From the NCBI GenBank assembly GCA_028139285.1, contig JAOINI010000007.1:1-50389 (forward strand): a stretch of 50,389 nucleotides of DNA. Direction: 5' to 3'. How positions within the stretch are numbered: the first letter of the stretch is position 1; each line of letters opens with the position of its first letter. Positions 21,193 to 29,635 of this stretch are shown in pieces. Below the pieces are notes generated by a model. That model had not been told where the DNA came from, did not search any database, and was given only the letters and a program-made list of their open reading frames with translations. The stretch is from Candidatus Pelagibacter sp. Its GTDB lineage: Bacteria; Pseudomonadota; Alphaproteobacteria; Pelagibacterales; Pelagibacteraceae. Made by a program: the position numbers and the translations under genes.

Positions 21193-21381
21193 ATGGTAAA
21201 GAAAAAAGAAGATAAAAAGTTAACTAAAGACCAAGCAGAGAAAAAGATTTTAACTTTGAAAAAAGATCTATTTAACATTAGGTTTAAGAAAATAAATAAT
21301 CAAATAAATAATCATGCCCAATATGCAGAATTAAAAAAAAGCATTGCTAGATTATATACAACTATTAAAAATACAAAATGA
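21193..21381 (+). CDS. rpmC: 50S ribosomal protein L29
   Basis: L29 is a two-helix protein at the exit-tunnel rim next to L23. The 62-aa protein has the typical coiled pattern with [24 protein letters not shown] and [12 protein letters not shown]. It starts 2 bases after rplP and overlaps rpsQ by 4 bases (ATGA). High Lys content matches its neighbours. Confidence 0.94.
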   Translation: MVKKKEDKKLTKDQAEKKILTLKKDLFNIRFKKINNQINNHAQYAELKKSIARLYTTIKNTK

Positions 21382-21608
21382 CAAAAAAAATATTAAAAGG
21401 AATAGTTAGAAGTGCTAAAAGTGATAAGACAATTGTTGTTGAGGTAACAAGAAAATTTAAACATCCTTTTTATGAAAAAATAATTAAAAGATCAAAAAAG
21501 TATCATGCTCACGATGAAAAAAATAAGTTTAAGGAAGGCGAAGAGGTGTCTATTGTTGAGAGTAAACCTTACTCAAAAAAGAAAACTTGGCAGGTAATGG
21601 ATAAATGA
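21378..21608 (+). CDS. rpsQ: 30S ribosomal protein S17
   Basis: S17 is a primary 16S rRNA-binding protein with an OB fold. The 76-aa protein has [17 protein letters not shown], the loop region [20 protein letters not shown] and the C-terminal [13 protein letters not shown]. It overlaps rpmC and rplN by 4 bases each (ATGA), implying coupled translation. Confidence 0.96.
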   Translation: MTKKILKGIVRSAKSDKTIVVEVTRKFKHPFYEKIIKRSKKYHAHDEKNKFKEGEEVSIVESKPYSKKKTWQVMDK

Positions 21609-21973
21609 TTCAAATACAAACAGAATTAACTGTTGCAGATAATACAGGAGCTAAAAGGGTTGAGTGTATAAAAGTATTAGGAGGCTCAAAGAGAAGGTAT
21701 GCTGCTGTTGGGGATTTAATAGTTATCAGCGTTAAAGACGCCATACCAAAAGGGAAAGTAAAAAAAGGATCAGTCCATAAAGCAGTTGTAGTTAGAACAA
21801 AAAAAGAAATTTATAGAAATGATGGATCTAAAGTTCAATTTGATACTAATGCAGTTGTACTAACTGACGATAAGGGAGAGCCGATTGGAACAAGAATTTT
21901 TGGTCCAGTTACTAGAGAGCTTAGAACAAGAGGGCACACAAAAATAATTTCATTAGCTCCGGAGGTCTTATAA
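21605..21973 (+). CDS. rplN: 50S ribosomal protein L14
   Basis: L14 forms an inter-subunit bridge and is the binding site of the silencing factor RsfS. At 122 aa it has exactly the usual length: [33 protein letters not shown] at the start, ending REHTK-like [16 protein letters not shown]. It is directly followed by rplX with no gap. Confidence 0.98.
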   Translation: MIQIQTELTVADNTGAKRVECIKVLGGSKRRYAAVGDLIVISVKDAIPKGKVKKGSVHKAVVVRTKKEIYRNDGSKVQFDTNAVVLTDDKGEPIGTRIFGPVTRELRTRGHTKIISLAPEVL

Positions 21974-22225
21974 ATGATTATAAAAAAAGGAACACAAGTC
22001 AAAATTATTACAGGTAAAGATAAGGGGAAAACTGGAGAAATATTAGAAATTAATAGAAAGCAAAAAAAGGTAAAAGTTAAATCCATAAATATGATAAAAA
22101 AACATTTAAAACCAACAAAAGAAAATAAAGGTGGAATTATTTCGAAAGAAAATTTTATTCATTTTTCAAATATCAAAAATATTGACTTAAAAAAAAAAGA
22201 AAAGAAAGTGGCTGGAAATAAATGA
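21974..22225 (+). CDS. rplX: 50S ribosomal protein L24, C-terminally short
   Basis: L24 is an assembly initiator at the tunnel exit. The KOW domain is clear (KKGTQVKIITGKDKGKTGEI, about 4-23), as is the loop IKKHLKPTKENKGGIISKE. The protein stops after HFSNIKNID with a short Lys-rich tail, at 83 aa compared with about 104 in E. coli. It thus lacks the C-terminal strands that normally carry a GFRFEDGKKVRF-like segment. The stop overlaps the rplE start (ATGA), which suggests that this is the native end rather than a frameshift. Confidence 0.93.
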   Translation: MIIKKGTQVKIITGKDKGKTGEILEINRKQKKVKVKSINMIKKHLKPTKENKGGIISKENFIHFSNIKNIDLKKKEKKVAGNK

Positions 22226-22773
22226 TACCAAGACTAAAAATTTCTTATGAAAAGGAAATAGTTGCAAAACTTATGCAAAGACTTTCAGTAAAAAATAAAC
22301 ATGAGGTTCCTAGAATTGAAAAAATTGTATTAAATATGGGTTTGGGTGAAGAAGCTTCGGATGTAAAAAAGCTTAAGGCTTGTGTTGATGATATGTCAAT
22401 GATAGCTGGACAAAAGCCAGTAATAACTAAATTTAAAAAATCTATTTCTAATTTTAAAACAAGAAAAGGATCGAACGCAGGAGTAAAAGTCACTTTAAGA
22501 TCTTACAAAATGTATGAATTTATCGATAGATTGGTTAATATTGCTCTACCTCGAATAAAAGACTTTAGAGGATTGTCATCAAAAGGTGTTGACAGCTCTT
22601 TTAACTATTCTTTTGGTATAAAAGAACACATTATTTTTCCAGAAGTAAATTTTGACAAGGTGGACAAGATAAGAGGTATTGACATAACAATAGTGACGAT
22701 TAGCAAAAGCAAAGAAGGAACTATAGAACTCCTTAAAGAGTTAAATTTTCCAATTATTCAAAAACAAAACTGA
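22222..22773 (+). CDS. rplE: 50S ribosomal protein L5
   Basis: L5 is the central-protuberance protein that binds 5S rRNA and contacts P-site tRNA. The 183-aa protein has [35 protein letters not shown] and the C-terminal [26 protein letters not shown]. It is a few residues longer than E. coli L5. It overlaps rplX by 4 bases and lies 7 bases before rpsN. Confidence 0.97.
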   Translation: MIPRLKISYEKEIVAKLMQRLSVKNKHEVPRIEKIVLNMGLGEEASDVKKLKACVDDMSMIAGQKPVITKFKKSISNFKTRKGSNAGVKVTLRSYKMYEFIDRLVNIALPRIKDFRGLSSKGVDSSFNYSFGIKEHIIFPEVNFDKVDKIRGIDITIVTISKSKEGTIELLKELNFPIIQKQN

Positions 22774-22780
22774 GGTATAT

Positions 22781-23086
22781 ATGGCAAAAAAAAGCGCAGT
22801 AGAAAAAAATTTAAAAAGAATGAAACTCGTTAAGAGGTACGCAAAAAAAAGGGCTGCATTAAAAAAAATTATAAGTAATAAAAAACTGGAATTATCTGAA
22901 AGATTTGAGGCTCAACTTAAGCTGAATAAATTACCTAAAAATTCCTCAAAAATAAGAGTAAGAAATAGATGTGAGATCTCAGGTAGACCTCACGGAGTTT
23001 ATAGAAAATTAAAAATATCAAGAATAGCACTTAGAGATATGGCATCTTCAGGTAAAATTCCAGGTATTACAAAATCAAGCTGGTAG
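22781..23086 (+). CDS. rpsN: 30S ribosomal protein S14
   Basis: S14 is a late-assembly protein of the 30S head. The 101-aa protein is the long form without the zinc-binding CxxC...CxxC motif; only a single Cys occurs, in [20 protein letters not shown]. This is the usual proteobacterial type. The C-terminal [19 protein letters not shown] is canonical. GAGGTATAT precedes the start. Confidence 0.97.
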   Translation: MAKKSAVEKNLKRMKLVKRYAKKRAALKKIISNKKLELSERFEAQLKLNKLPKNSSKIRVRNRCEISGRPHGVYRKLKISRIALRDMASSGKIPGITKSSW

Positions 23087-23095
23087 GAGGAAAAT

Positions 23096-23494
23096 ATGAC
23101 ATTTACAGATCCAATAGGAGATATGTTTTCAAGAATTAGGAATGGACAGATGAGATCATTGAGTTCAATTGAAATACCTTCTTCAAAATTTAGAAAAAAT
23201 ATTTTAACAATTTTAAAAAATGAGGGCTATATTAAAGATTTCTTTATAGATAAGTCTGAAAAAAATAAAGTTAGTCTTAAAATTTCACTAAAATATTATG
23301 AGGGAGATCCAGTAATTAAAGAAATCAAAAGAGTATCCAAACCTGGGCGCAGAGTTTACTCAAGAGCCACAAGTATACCTAGAGTAATGAATGGACTTGG
23401 ATTAGCAATATTATCCACACCAAAAGGAGTGATGAGTGACTCTGATGCTAGAAAAAATAATCTTGGTGGAGAAATAATTTGTAGGGTGTTTTAA
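23096..23494 (+). CDS. rpsH: 30S ribosomal protein S8
   Basis: S8 is a primary 16S rRNA-binding protein and in E. coli the spc operon repressor. The 132-aa protein has DPIGDMFSRIRNGQM, SKPGRRVYSRATSIPRV and the C-terminal GGEIICRVF. The upstream TAGGAGGAAAATATG is the strongest Shine-Dalgarno in the ribosomal block. The stop overlaps the rplF start by one base. Confidence 0.97.
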   Translation: MTFTDPIGDMFSRIRNGQMRSLSSIEIPSSKFRKNILTILKNEGYIKDFFIDKSEKNKVSLKISLKYYEGDPVIKEIKRVSKPGRRVYSRATSIPRVMNGLGLAILSTPKGVMSDSDARKNNLGGEIICRVF

Positions 23495-24036
23495 TGTCTA
23501 AGATAGGAAAAAAAAATATAATTTTGCCAAAAGACTCCTCAATAAAAATTGAGGGATCTAATTTAACTATCTCAGGTCCGAAGGGAACAACAAAATTAAC
23601 AATAAACGATAAAATTTTTTCTTCTAAAATCAGTGAGAGTGAATTTCAAATAAAGCCTATAGATAAAGTAATTGATAAAAAAATCTCTATTTTGTGGGGT
23701 ACTTATAGGAGTATAATTAATAACGCAGTTTTAGGTGTATCAAAGGGACATGAAAAAATTTTAGAGTTATCTGGTGTCGGTTTTAGGGCAAATTTAAAAG
23801 GTGAAATATTAAATCTTCAACTTGGCTTTAGCCATGACATTAATTTTAAAATTCCTAAAGAAATAAAAATTGCAGTTGAAAAACAAACTATTATTAAGAT
23901 TAGCGGTGTTGATAAAGAGCTTGTTTCAAAAATTGCTGCAGATATCAAAAGCCTTAAACCTGTTGAGCCTTATAAAGCAAAAGGTATTAAAGAGAGAGGA
24001 CAATTTGTTCTTAGAAAAGAGGGAAAGAAAAAATAA
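23494..24036 (+). CDS. rplF: 50S ribosomal protein L6
   Basis: L6 sits at the base of the stalk and contacts EF-Tu and EF-G. The 180-aa protein consists of two repeated RNA-binding domains, with [18 protein letters not shown] in the middle and the signature [13 protein letters not shown] [24 protein letters not shown] at the C-terminus. Length is normal. One base overlaps each of rpsH and rplR. Confidence 0.97.
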   Translation: MSKIGKKNIILPKDSSIKIEGSNLTISGPKGTTKLTINDKIFSSKISESEFQIKPIDKVIDKKISILWGTYRSIINNAVLGVSKGHEKILELSGVGFRANLKGEILNLQLGFSHDINFKIPKEIKIAVEKQTIIKISGVDKELVSKIAADIKSLKPVEPYKAKGIKERGQFVLRKEGKKK

Positions 24037-24389
24037 TGAAAAAAGTATCAAGTAAACTTAAAAGAAAACTAAGAAATAGAAAAAGATTAAAATCTGTTAG
24101 CAATGACAGGTATAGAATATCTATAACAAAATCATTAAATAATTTATCAGCACAAATAATTGATGATAAAAAGAATAAAACTCTAGTTTCTGCATCGTCT
24201 ATTGAAAAAGAGATTAAAAATAAAAAAATGAAGAAAATTGAAAAATCAACCTTTATTGGAGAAATTTTAGCAAAAAGAGCTAAAGAAAAAAATATAAGTC
24301 AAGTATATTTTGATAGAGGTCAACATAAGTATCATGGCAGAGTAAAAACATTTGCAGAAACTTTAAGAAAGAATGGACTAAAATTTTAA
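24036..24389 (+). CDS. rplR: 50S ribosomal protein L18
   Basis: L18 binds 5S rRNA with L5 and L25. The 117-aa protein has the basic N-terminal tail ([13 protein letters not shown]) followed by the core [18 protein letters not shown] and the C-terminal [26 protein letters not shown]. It follows rplF with a one-base overlap and precedes rpsE by one base. Confidence 0.97.
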   Translation: MKKVSSKLKRKLRNRKRLKSVSNDRYRISITKSLNNLSAQIIDDKKNKTLVSASSIEKEIKNKKMKKIEKSTFIGEILAKRAKEKNISQVYFDRGQHKYHGRVKTFAETLRKNGLKF

Positions 24390-24390
24390 A

Positions 24391-24909
24391 ATGAGTGAAA
24401 ATAAAAAAATTGAAAACGATATTAAAGAAAAATTAGTTGCAATAAACAGAATTACAAAAGTTGTAAAAGGGGGGAGAAGATTTGGATTTGCTGCTCTTGT
24501 TGTTGTTGGAAATCAAAAAGGTTCAGTTGGAATTGGACAAGGTAAATCGAAGCAAGTGCCTGATGCGATTAAGAAAGCAACTGAGGTTGCAAAAAGAAAT
24601 TTAATCAAGATCCCATTAAAAGAGGGTAGAACTCTGCATCATGATGTAAAAGGAAAAAATGGGTCAGGTAAAGTTTATCTTAGAGCCGCTCCTGCTGGAA
24701 CTGGAATAATTGCAGGGGGAGCAATTAGATCTGTTTGTGAAGTAATCGGCATACAAGACGTTGTGGCTAAATCATTAGGTTCTGCTAATCCCCATAATGT
24801 ATTAAAGGCTTGTTTGAACGGACTTAAATCTCAAATTTCACCGAAAATCTTATCAAATATAAGAGGAAAAAAAATATCCGATATCGTCCTTAAAAGAGAG
24901 GCTAAATAA
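24391..24909 (+). CDS. rpsE: 30S ribosomal protein S5
   Basis: S5 works with S3 and S4 at the mRNA entry site and affects accuracy. The 172-aa protein has [21 protein letters not shown] and the C-terminal [19 protein letters not shown]. The stop overlaps the rplO start by one base (TAATG). In E. coli, rpmD (L30) lies between these two genes, so L30 is missing at this position. Confidence 0.98.
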   Translation: MSENKKIENDIKEKLVAINRITKVVKGGRRFGFAALVVVGNQKGSVGIGQGKSKQVPDAIKKATEVAKRNLIKIPLKEGRTLHHDVKGKNGSGKVYLRAAPAGTGIIAGGAIRSVCEVIGIQDVVAKSLGSANPHNVLKACLNGLKSQISPKILSNIRGKKISDIVLKREAK

Positions 24910-25361
24910 TGAATTTAAATTCTTTATTAAAAATAAATAAAAAAAAAATTAGAGTTGGCAGAGGCATAGGATCTGGAAAAGGTAAAACTTCCTCAAGAGG
25001 TCACAAAGGTCAAAAATCTAGATCAGGTGTTGCAATAAAGAGTTTCGAGGGAGGACAAATGCCGCTTTACAGAAGATTACCTAAGAGAGGATTTAAAAGT
25101 TTTGTAAAAGAAAATATAGTAATTTTAAATTTATCTAAAATTCAGAGTATGATCAGTAAATCTAAAAATGATTTTAAAGACAATTTAGATCTAAAAACTC
25201 TTAAGGAAAAAAATCTGGTCAGCAAAAAAGCTGAAAAACTAAAAATTTTAGGTACTGGAGAATTAAAAGATGCAATCACCATTACAGCTCATTTTGCCTC
25301 AAAACAAGCTTTAGACAAAATAGAAAAAGCAGGTGCTAAAATAAGCTTAATAAAAAAATAA
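24909..25361 (+). CDS. rplO: 50S ribosomal protein L15
   Basis: L15 is a late-assembly protein with a long basic N-terminal arm. The 150-aa protein has KKKIRVGRGIGSGKGKTSSRGHKGQKSR and FEGGQMPLYRRLPKRGF. The C-terminal domain ends LDKIEKAGAKISLIKK. A run of ten A residues near the start codes for consecutive lysines and is a possible slippage site. It precedes secY by 5 bases. Confidence 0.96.
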   Translation: MNLNSLLKINKKKIRVGRGIGSGKGKTSSRGHKGQKSRSGVAIKSFEGGQMPLYRRLPKRGFKSFVKENIVILNLSKIQSMISKSKNDFKDNLDLKTLKEKNLVSKKAEKLKILGTGELKDAITITAHFASKQALDKIEKAGAKISLIKK

Positions 25362-25366
25362 TTTTT

Positions 25367-26671
25367 ATGTCCAGTGAAACACTAAATACTACAGGCGCGT
25401 TTTCCCAAGCGAAAGATTTAAAAAATAGAATTTTTTTTACTATTCTAATTCTAATAATTTACAGACTGGGCACCTACGTACCTTTAGCTGGAATTGATCC
25501 TTCAGCATTAAAAGAAATAATGTCATCTAGTCAAAAAGGTCTTCTAGGAATGTTTAATATGTTTTCTGGAGGTGCGGTGACAAGAATGGCAATTTTTGCT
25601 TTAGGAATTATGCCTTACATTTCTTCTGCAATTATCGTGCAGCTATTAACAGGTGTTTCAGATTACTTTAAGAATTTAAAAGAACAAGGTGAAATAGGAA
25701 GAAAAAAAATAACTCAAATAACTCGATACGGCACTGTATTAATCGCTTGTTTGCAAGGTTATGGTGTTTCAGTCGGTTTGGAGAATGCAGGCAATTTAGT
25801 AATTGAACCTGGTTTGTATTTTAGAATTATAACAACTATTTCTTTGGTAGCTGGAACAACATTTTTAATGTGGTTAGGTGAACAAATTACACTAAGAGGA
25901 GTTGGTAACGGTATATCTTTGATAATCTTCTCAGGAATAGTTGCAGAAATTCCAAGAGCTTTAGCATCGACTTTTGAATTGGGGCGGACAGGTGCTTTAT
26001 CTGCATTAATGATTGTTGGTATTTTTATTTTAGTAATTTTAACTGTTCTGTTTATTGTTTTTTTTGAAAGAGCAATGAGAAAAATCCTTATAAATTACCC
26101 CAAAAGACAAGTAGGTAATAAAATGTACGGCGGAGAGTCTTCTCATCTTCCTCTTAAGATAAATACGGCAGGTGTTATACCAGCAATTTTTGCCTCCGCT
26201 TTATTATTATTACCTATTACAATTTCAAATTTTGGATTCGCAGAGTCTGATACTTTTCTTAAAATTTCGTCAATGTTTACTCAAGGTCAGCCTCTTTACA
26301 TGTTACTATACGCCTCTGGAATAATTTTCTTTTCTTTTTTTTATACATCAATTGTTTTTAATCCAAAAGAAACAGCTGAAAATTTGAGAAAATATGGAGG
26401 ATATATTCCAGGGATTAGACCTGGGGAAAGGACAGCAGAGTATATCGAAATGATATTAATTAGATTGACTACTGTTGGTTCTCTTTATTTAACTTTTGTA
26501 TGTTTAATGCCAGAATTTCTCATAGCGAAATATCCAATTCCTTTTTACTTAGGGGGCACATCGATTTTAATTGTTGTTGTAGTAGCAATGGATACAGTTA
26601 CACAGGTTCAGACTAGATTAATGAGTTCTCAGTATGAATCTTTAATTAAAAAAACTAAATTTGGTAAATAA
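25367..26671 (+). CDS. secY: preprotein translocase subunit SecY
   Basis: SecY is the channel subunit of the Sec translocon in the inner membrane. The 434-aa protein has ten predicted membrane spans. Conserved segments are RLGTYVPLAGIDP, the plug region MFNMFSGGAVTRMAIFALGIMPYISSAII, KRQVGNKMYGGESSHLPLKINTAGVIPAIFA, and FNPKETAENLRKYGGYIPGIRPG in the cytoplasmic C5 loop that binds SecA and ribosomes. It ends the spc cluster before adk, as in many alphaproteobacteria. Confidence 0.98.
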   Translation: MSSETLNTTGAFSQAKDLKNRIFFTILILIIYRLGTYVPLAGIDPSALKEIMSSSQKGLLGMFNMFSGGAVTRMAIFALGIMPYISSAIIVQLLTGVSDYFKNLKEQGEIGRKKITQITRYGTVLIACLQGYGVSVGLENAGNLVIEPGLYFRIITTISLVAGTTFLMWLGEQITLRGVGNGISLIIFSGIVAEIPRALASTFELGRTGALSALMIVGIFILVILTVLFIVFFERAMRKILINYPKRQVGNKMYGGESSHLPLKINTAGVIPAIFASALLLLPITISNFGFAESDTFLKISSMFTQGQPLYMLLYASGIIFFSFFYTSIVFNPKETAENLRKYGGYIPGIRPGERTAEYIEMILIRLTTVGSLYLTFVCLMPEFLIAKYPIPFYLGGTSILIVVVVAMDTVTQVQTRLMSSQYESLIKKTKFGK

Positions 26672-26678
26672 GAATTAG

Positions 26679-27251
26679 ATGAACATTGTTATTTTTGGTC
26701 CTCCAGGCGCAGGAAAAGGTACACAATCTAAATTTATAGTTAAAAAGTATAATACATACCAATTATCTACAGGAGATCTTTTGAGAGATGAAATTAAAAA
26801 TGGTACAGAGTTAGGTAACAAAATCTCTTCTATTATGAACTCCGGGGAACTTGTATCAGATAAAATAGTAAGTGACCTTATTGAAAAATTTATCTCAAAT
26901 GAAAATTACAAAAACCAAATTATATTTGATGGATATCCTAGAACTTTAACTCAAGCTAAAAATTTAGATATTCTGTTAAAAAAATATCAGCAAAAAATAG
27001 ACATTGTCTTAAAATTAAATGTCAGTTTAGAAACAATTAAAAAAAGAATATCAGAAAGGAAATCCATAGAAAAAAGGGCTGATGATAATGAAGAGATTGC
27101 GATAAAACGATTCCAAACTTATGAAAAGTCATCTGAACCTGTTTTAGATTATTACAGACAAACAAAATTACTAAAGGTTGTTAATGGAGAAAACAGCATA
27201 TCTCAAATTAATGATGAAATTAGCGGCTTAATTGATAGTATCAAGGGTTGA
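26679..27251 (+). CDS. adk: adenylate kinase (short-LID form)
   Basis: Adenylate kinase interconverts ATP + AMP and 2 ADP. The 190-aa protein has the P-loop GPPGAGKGTQ (7-16), the AMP-binding STGDLLRDEI segment and FDGYPRTLTQA. The LID is the short form: RISERKSIEKRADDNEEI replaces the roughly 30-residue LID with its optional zinc site. It follows secY by 7 bases. A TTGACT hexamer overlaps the stop codon and probably belongs to the rpsM promoter. Confidence 0.97.
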   Translation: MNIVIFGPPGAGKGTQSKFIVKKYNTYQLSTGDLLRDEIKNGTELGNKISSIMNSGELVSDKIVSDLIEKFISNENYKNQIIFDGYPRTLTQAKNLDILLKKYQQKIDIVLKLNVSLETIKKRISERKSIEKRADDNEEIAIKRFQTYEKSSEPVLDYYRQTKLLKVVNGENSISQINDEISGLIDSIKG

Positions 27252-27275
27252 CTTTAAATGATTACACAATATAAA
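27248..27275 (+). promoter_or_regulatory. rpsM: candidate sigma70 promoter of the alpha operon (rpsM-rpsK-rpoA-rplQ)
   Basis: TTGACT (27248-27253) overlaps the adk stop codon. It is followed after 16 bases by TATAAA (27270-27275) within TATAAATAC. The predicted start is near 27282, leaving a leader of about 20 bases before the rpsM ATG at 27303. This is too short for the S4-binding pseudoknot that regulates the alpha operon in E. coli. Confidence 0.5.
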
Positions 27276-27302
27276 TACGCATTAAACTAAATTCATATAA
27301 TT

Positions 27303-27686
27303 ATGGCTCGTATAGCAGGAATTAATATTCCACAAAATAAAGTTGTCAGTATAGCCCTCACTTACATACATGGAATAGGATACTATTCTTCAAAGCAAAT
27401 ATGCAAAAAATTAAATATACCTGTTTCGAAACGAGTTAATGATTTATCTGAAGATGAAGTGTTAAAAATCAGGGAGTTTATTGATGCAAATCATAAAGTA
27501 GAGGGTGATTTAAGAAGAGAAGTATCAGTTAATATAAAGAGATTAGTTGATTTAGCTTGTTATAGAGGAACAAGACATAAAAAAAAATTACCTGTAAGAG
27601 GTCAAAGAACTCAATGTAATGCTAGAACGCGTAAGGGTAAAGCTATCGCAATTGCTGGTAAAAAATTAACACCTCTAAAAAAATAA
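27303..27686 (+). CDS. rpsM: 30S ribosomal protein S13
   Basis: S13 contacts P-site tRNA and forms bridges to the 50S. The 127-aa protein has [51 protein letters not shown] and a basic C-terminal tail that reaches towards the tRNA. The length is slightly above that of E. coli. rpmJ (L36), which precedes rpsM in many bacteria, is not present upstream. Confidence 0.98.
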   Translation: MARIAGINIPQNKVVSIALTYIHGIGYYSSKQICKKLNIPVSKRVNDLSEDEVLKIREFIDANHKVEGDLRREVSVNIKRLVDLACYRGTRHKKKLPVRGQRTQCNARTRKGKAIAIAGKKLTPLKK

Positions 27687-27697
27687 GTAAGATTAAA

Positions 27698-28141
27698 ATG
27701 AAAAAAAAAGATGAAAATAAAGATAAAAAAATTGATAAAAAAATAGAGGTTAAAAAAGTTTCATCTTTTAAAAAAAAGAAAAAAGTAAAAAAAAATATTA
27801 CGACTGGTATAGCTTACGTTTACTCAACTTTTAACAATACAATAATTTCTATATCTGATGAAAACGGAAATGTTATCTCGTGGTCATCAGCTGGAGCAAA
27901 AGGTTTTAAAGGCTCAAGGAAATCAACTCCATATGCTGCACAAATAGCAGCTGATGATGCTGGAGCAAAAGCATATGAACAAGGTATGAGAACACTAACA
28001 GTTCAAGTTAAAGGTCCTGGTTCGGGTAGAGAGACTGCGTTAAGGTCTTTACAGTCAAAAGGATTTAAAATTTTATCAATAAAAGATACAACACCAATGC
28101 CACACAACGGTGCAAGACCACCAAAAAGAAGGAGAGTGTAA
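27698..28141 (+). CDS. rpsK: 30S ribosomal protein S11 with Lys-rich N-terminal extension
   Basis: S11 is a platform protein near the mRNA exit. The core starts around residue 31 ([19 protein letters not shown]) and ends with the conserved [14 protein letters not shown]. Ahead of it lies an extension of about 18 residues compared with E. coli, made almost only of Lys, Asp, Glu and Ile. The ATG at 27698 is the only in-frame start, because the next ATG is out of frame. It sits 11 bases after rpsM and is followed by a tract of nine A residues. It abuts rpoA directly. Confidence 0.97.
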   Translation: MKKKDENKDKKIDKKIEVKKVSSFKKKKKVKKNITTGIAYVYSTFNNTIISISDENGNVISWSSAGAKGFKGSRKSTPYAAQIAADDAGAKAYEQGMRTLTVQVKGPGSGRETALRSLQSKGFKILSIKDTTPMPHNGARPPKRRRV

Positions 28142-29176
28142 ATGCAAACAACAACAAATGTAATAGATAAAAACTGGAAAGCATTAATTAAACCGAATAA
28201 ATTAGACATTACAAGCAATGACGATAAAACAATTGCCAAGGTAATTGCAGAACCCTTAGAGAAAGGATTTGGGCAAACAATCGGAAATTCTTTAAGAAGA
28301 ATATTGTTATCCTCAATTCAGGGTGCTGCTGTTACAGCAATACAAATTGACGGAGTATTGCATGAGTTTTCATCAATAAAAGGTGTAAGAGAAGATGTGA
28401 CAGACATAGTATTAAATGTTAAAAATTTAGCTATCAAATCTTCCTCATCAAGTCCAAAAAAAATAATATTAGATATTAAAGGCCCAAAAGAAGTTAAAGC
28501 CAAAGATATAACTTTAGTTCCTGAGATAGAAATTCTTAATCCCGATCAAACTATTTGTAACTTAGATGAAAAAACTAATTTCCATATGGAATTAATGGTA
28601 AGCACAGGCAAAGGTTATGTTCAAGCTCCTAAAAATAAAACTGAGGATAGCCCATTAGGCTTGATTTCAATAGACTCTCTTTTTAGCCCGGTAAAAAAAG
28701 TATCATTTTCAGTTGAAAATACTAGAGCAGGTAGTGCTTTAGATTATGATAAATTAATCATGACTGTAGAAACAAACGGTACTGTCGATGCCGAAGATGC
28801 CATTGCTTATTCTGCAAGAATTTTTCAAGATCAACTATCAATGTTTGTAAATTTTGAAGATCCTCAAGAAGTTGTAAAAGAGGTTAAATCATCAGAACCT
28901 GAATTTAATAGGAACTTATTAAAAAGAGTCGAGGAGTTAGAATTATCAGTTAGATCTATGAACTGTTTAAAAAATGATAATATAATTTACATTGGTGATT
29001 TAGTTCAAAAGACCGAGCCAGAAATGCTTAGAACACCTAATTTTGGGCGAAAATCTTTAAACGAAATAAAAGAAGTCTTGAATACAATGTCTCTATATTT
29101 GGGTATGGAAATTCCTAATTGGCCGCCTGATAATATTGCAGAACTATCCAAGAAATTAGAGGAAAACAATTATTAA
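28142..29176 (+). CDS. rpoA: DNA-directed RNA polymerase subunit alpha
   Basis: RNA polymerase alpha dimerizes through its N-terminal domain and contacts UP elements and activators through its C-terminal domain. The 344-aa protein has [24 protein letters not shown] in the NTD and [27 protein letters not shown] and [13 protein letters not shown] in the CTD. Length is slightly above that of E. coli. rpsD (S4), found between rpsK and rpoA in E. coli, is absent, as is common in alphaproteobacteria. It overlaps rplQ by one base. Confidence 0.98.
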   Translation: MQTTTNVIDKNWKALIKPNKLDITSNDDKTIAKVIAEPLEKGFGQTIGNSLRRILLSSIQGAAVTAIQIDGVLHEFSSIKGVREDVTDIVLNVKNLAIKSSSSSPKKIILDIKGPKEVKAKDITLVPEIEILNPDQTICNLDEKTNFHMELMVSTGKGYVQAPKNKTEDSPLGLISIDSLFSPVKKVSFSVENTRAGSALDYDKLIMTVETNGTVDAEDAIAYSARIFQDQLSMFVNFEDPQEVVKEVKSSEPEFNRNLLKRVEELELSVRSMNCLKNDNIIYIGDLVQKTEPEMLRTPNFGRKSLNEIKEVLNTMSLYLGMEIPNWPPDNIAELSKKLEENNY

Positions 29177-29625
29177 TGAGACACGGCATTGGTTATAGAA
29201 AATTAAACAAAACAAGCGAGCATAGAAAAGCATTATTTAAAAACATGCTCAATTCATTAATTAAATATGAGCAAATAGTTACCACTCTTCCTAAAGCTAA
29301 AGAACTAAAACCTCAAATAGATAAAGTTATAACTATTGGAAAAAAAAATGATCTAAGTAACAAAAAAAGGCTTTTTTCAAAACTTCAAGATAAAAAATCT
29401 GTTACAAAAGTTTTCAATGAACTATCAAAAAGATACAGCTCAAGGAAAGGTGGCTATTCTAGAGTATTAAAAGCCGGCTTTAGAACTGGAGATGATGCAC
29501 CTATGGCTGTTATTGAATTAGTTGATAGAAATCCAGAGGCAAAAAAAATTGATAAACCTAAAAAAATTGCAACTAAAGAAAAAACAAAAGAACCTGAAAA
29601 TAAACAAAAAGTAGCAAGCAAATAA
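29176..29625 (+). CDS. rplQ: 50S ribosomal protein L17
   Basis: L17 lies near the exit tunnel. The core (1-115) is canonical: [24 protein letters not shown] at the start, then [11 protein letters not shown] and a C-terminal [14 protein letters not shown]. The final 33 residues or so are a Lys-rich tail beyond the E. coli length, similar to tails on S19, L22 and L3 in this window. It is the last gene of the ribosomal block, and rluC starts 10 bases later. Confidence 0.96.
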   Translation: MRHGIGYRKLNKTSEHRKALFKNMLNSLIKYEQIVTTLPKAKELKPQIDKVITIGKKNDLSNKKRLFSKLQDKKSVTKVFNELSKRYSSRKGGYSRVLKAGFRTGDDAPMAVIELVDRNPEAKKIDKPKKIATKEKTKEPENKQKVASK

Positions 29626-29635
29626 TTCAGCTTAC

